Assembly: GCF_000485595.1 (NCBI RefSeq) | Contig: NW_014577517.1 | Coordinates: 53,191-110,734 of the forward strand | Direction: 5' to 3' | DNA length: 57,544 bases | From: Priapulus caudatus | Taxonomy: Eukaryota > Priapulida > Priapulimorpha > Priapulimorphida > Priapulidae | Shown here: one piece after another, positions 55,671 through 57,544 of the stretch | Numbering within the stretch: position 1 is the stretch's first letter | How the letters are laid out: each line of letters begins with the position of its first letter | The notes under the pieces: model-generated | The model's database searches: none | The model's input: the letters and a program-made list of their open reading frames with translations, nothing else | What the model was told of the DNA's origin: nothing | Made by a program: the position numbers and the translations under genes

Positions 55671-56034
55671 TGAGTATGAGGTGGACTGTGGGTGTGCAAC
55701 GCCGGCAGCCTGTCCCGTCGCACGCTTCAACCGTCGCTTCCAGCCGCGACCCTCCGCCGCCGCCGCCGCTGTCACCCCGGCGAAGGTCGCAGCCTCGGAG
55801 GACGACGACCGCAAGAGGGCGCCGGCGACGCGGCGGCGACGCAAGAGTGGAAAGACGGTGGCGCGGAGACGCCTGTCAGAGGGCGCTGACTATGAGTGGA
55901 GGGACTGGGAGGGTGAGGCGCAGGGCGGCGGCGGTGGCGGCAGTGCAAAGGAGACGAGGTCAAGGGTCAAGGCCAACCGACGCAGCGCGGCGCTGTCGCC
56001 CGTGCTGCGGAAGGCGTCCGAGGTCGTACCGGAG
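55671..56034 (+). CDS. KMT2E: KMT2E/SETD5 ortholog, exon 12 (post-SET and basic linker)
   Basis: Acceptor CGTCGGCAG, donor GTGAGT. Encodes residues 567-687 after completing Cys566. It opens EYEVDCGCATPAACPVARF, matching vertebrate KYKVDCACLKENPECPV directly after SET; the cysteines are in the post-SET positions. The remainder is rich in Arg, Lys, Ser, Glu and Gly (KRAPATRRRRKSGKTVARRR) and likely disordered, with possible nuclear localisation signals. Phase 0 at the end. Confidence 0.92.
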
Positions 56035-57103
56035 GTGAGTCGAATCTGCCCAAGGAATTCCGATTCCGAGCGCGCTGTTCCGAAAATGCGATCAGGGAGG
56101 GGGAACGTTATAACTTTATCGGTTCGAAAAGGTTCAATTCACACGCATGCGAAGGTTTAACGATTACTGTATTGAAATGAGCGATTAAAAATTGAATAAT
56201 AGCATTAAACTAACTATTGCGAGATTTTTGCTCAGAAAAACTAAATATAGCTGAATATAGTCTCACCTGACAGCAAAAATATCACTGATTACACCAACAT
56301 TAAAAACGATTTTATGCAGTTATAGCATAGAAAATAGGAGATGAACACACCGTAACAGCAATAAATTTTATCGTATGCCGACTCTCAAAATCACAAATGG
56401 CGCCTTGGCCGAATTGGTAATCTTAAAAACAAGTGCATTTGAGAGAGCCTGTACTATGTCTATGGTAGATAGGCGGCGGCGCCACTAGCTACTTCATACT
56501 ACCGGCTAGTTTTGAAGATTACAGCAAACGAACTAGTAGTTCGAAATTTACATGTTTTGTGGAATACGAAGGTTCTAAGACATTTTATTGTTACTCTAGA
56601 CAATTGCTGTTACTCGATCAATAACGGTAGGTATCATGAAAGTGGTGAAAACACTGGAAAACTCTCGCAATAATTACTTTAATAATAGTATTGTTAATAG
56701 TAACTAGAGCACTCGGAGAGCACAGACCTCCGCCAAGGCAGCTGAATTCTCTCAATGTGAAATTTGTTATTAATTAATTAATTAAGTGGAAAAATAAATT
56801 AATTAAATAATTAATTGGATCCGGATTAGTGCGAGCGTGCAGGTGGGGGAGGACTGTGGTTGCCCCTTAGCCTGTGGTTGCGTGTTTGTAAGTCTACAGC
56901 CAGCGCACCTAGTGGAAGTAAACTGAAACGTGCATGGTAACAAACAAACCAACACTCAAAGACACGCCGGTGAAAACATAACCTCCGCCAAGCCCATGGC
57001 GGAGGTAATAATAATAAGAAGAGGAAATAGTAGAAGGTGAGTGCTGCTCATCTCTCATATCGTCATTCGGCTGGCTGACACTGGTGCCCTCTCCCTGTCC
57101 CAG
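56035..57103 (+). other. Intron 12, AT-rich, with repeat pieces
   Basis: Holds a TTAATTAATTAATTAA tract at 56769-56815 and a pair of CCTCCGCCAAG motifs (56728 and 56982). The second forms the hairpin CCTCCGCCAAGCCCATGGCGGAGG. These may be ends of a small transposon of about 300 bp. No coding content. Confidence 0.5.
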
Positions 57104-57340
57104 CCTGACGAGGACGAGCGACCGCTAAGGTCACGCAAGAGTGACCGACGCAAGTCCGGCGGCGGCGAGGCGGCCGTGGTGGCGCCACCGTCCGTGCCGG
57201 AGCGGCGGCGGTCGGGCGACTCCCGTCTCGGCGACCGACGGCGGTCGGCAGATGCTGCGGGGACGGACGCGGTTGCCGCGGACGACCACGACGACGAAGG
57301 CGTGATGAGTCCGGACAGCGATGACAGCGGCAAGAAGATG
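57104..57340 (+). CDS. KMT2E: KMT2E/SETD5 ortholog, exon 13
   Basis: Acceptor CTGTCCCAG, donor GTGAGT. 79 codons, residues 688-766, phase 0 at both ends: PDEDERPLRSRKSDRRKSGG at the start, MSPDSDDSGKKM at the end. Low-complexity charged sequence (Arg/Ser/Asp) with no domain. It joins exon 12 (SEVVPE) in phase. The alternation of acidic and SR-like runs suggests a phosphorylated, disordered region. The rest of the gene lies beyond the window. Confidence 0.78.
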
Positions 57341-57402
57341 GTGAGTCACCGTTTTACTCGTGGTAGAGATATGTGTGAGGGTAGAGGGTGTGGTAGGGTT
57401 TT

Positions 57403-57544
57403 GTTTTTTAGCTCATCTGACATAGTCAGATGCAGCTTGTAGAATCGCATGATCGTCCGTCCGTCCGTCCGTCCGAGCGTCCGTCCGTCCGAGCGTCCGT
57501 CCGTCCGAGCGTCCGTCCGTCCGTCAACAGTTGGGCACAAATCT
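57403..57544 (+). repeat. Repeat family 1, 5' end, running off the window
   Basis: TTTTTTAGCTCATCTGACAT then CAGATGCAGCTTGTAGAATC and GTCCGTCCGTCCGTCCGAGC repeats, then CAACAGTTGGGCACAAATCT at the edge. This is the cleanest copy of the family start and can serve as its reference. Confidence 0.85.

Overview
The window is eukaryotic nuclear DNA from an animal, very probably a non-vertebrate metazoan. I see introns with GT..AG borders, TTAGGG repeats, Penelope-like elements, foldback elements and long minisatellites. I cannot fix the phylum. The one gene I recognise is an ortholog of the vertebrate pair KMT2E (MLL5)/SETD5, a chromatin regulator with a PHD finger and a divergent SET domain. Thirteen intact coding exons on the + strand encode about 766 residues from the start codon (20014) to the end of the last exon seen (57340). 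The gene runs on past the right edge.

The striking point is the order of these exons. Every intact exon joins the next in phase only in the order 20014, 35090, 36119, 23205, 23671, 41507, 48942, 49596, 50371, 48303, 54947, 55671, 57104. That is not the order in which they lie. Most have a second copy carrying many one-base insertions and deletions that destroy frame and often splice sites. The change from intact to error-rich copy tends to fall in tandem arrays or palindromes, and a 25-N gap lies at 32547-32571. The simplest reading is that intact contigs were placed in the wrong order and gaps were filled with uncorrected long reads. Real rearrangement with decay is the alternative.

Layout: 1-300 degenerate TTAGGG repeats and a 49-bp duplication; 301-3850 nothing recognised except one weak ORF; 3851-5830 interspersed repeat family 1; 5831-7889 mostly nothing; 7890-11770 a repeat family 2 element split by a 2.8-kb folded Penelope-like element; 11771-13250 nothing; 13251-20640 intact upstream region with a foldback, a CA repeat, GC-rich DNA, a 2-kb palindrome and coding exon 1; 20644-24050 error-rich exons 2-3, then intact PHD exons 4-5; 24060-32546 an error-rich inverted copy of 13251-20990; gap; 32572-34700 an inverted copy of 38440-40640; 34780-36440 intact exons 2-3; 36441-39330 error-rich exons 4-5; 39331-41658 repeats and intact PHD exon 6; 41700-48551 and 48552-54616 two versions of one 6-kb block (exons 7-10 with a Penelope-like element and a family 2 element); 54617-57544 SET exons 11-12, exon 13 and the edge of another family 1 repeat.

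The predicted protein should act in the nucleus. The PHD finger keeps all eight zinc ligands and the tryptophan used to read H3K4me3. The SET core has RRSC where active enzymes have NHSC, so it is probably a reader and scaffold and not a methyltransferase, as proposed for KMT2E.
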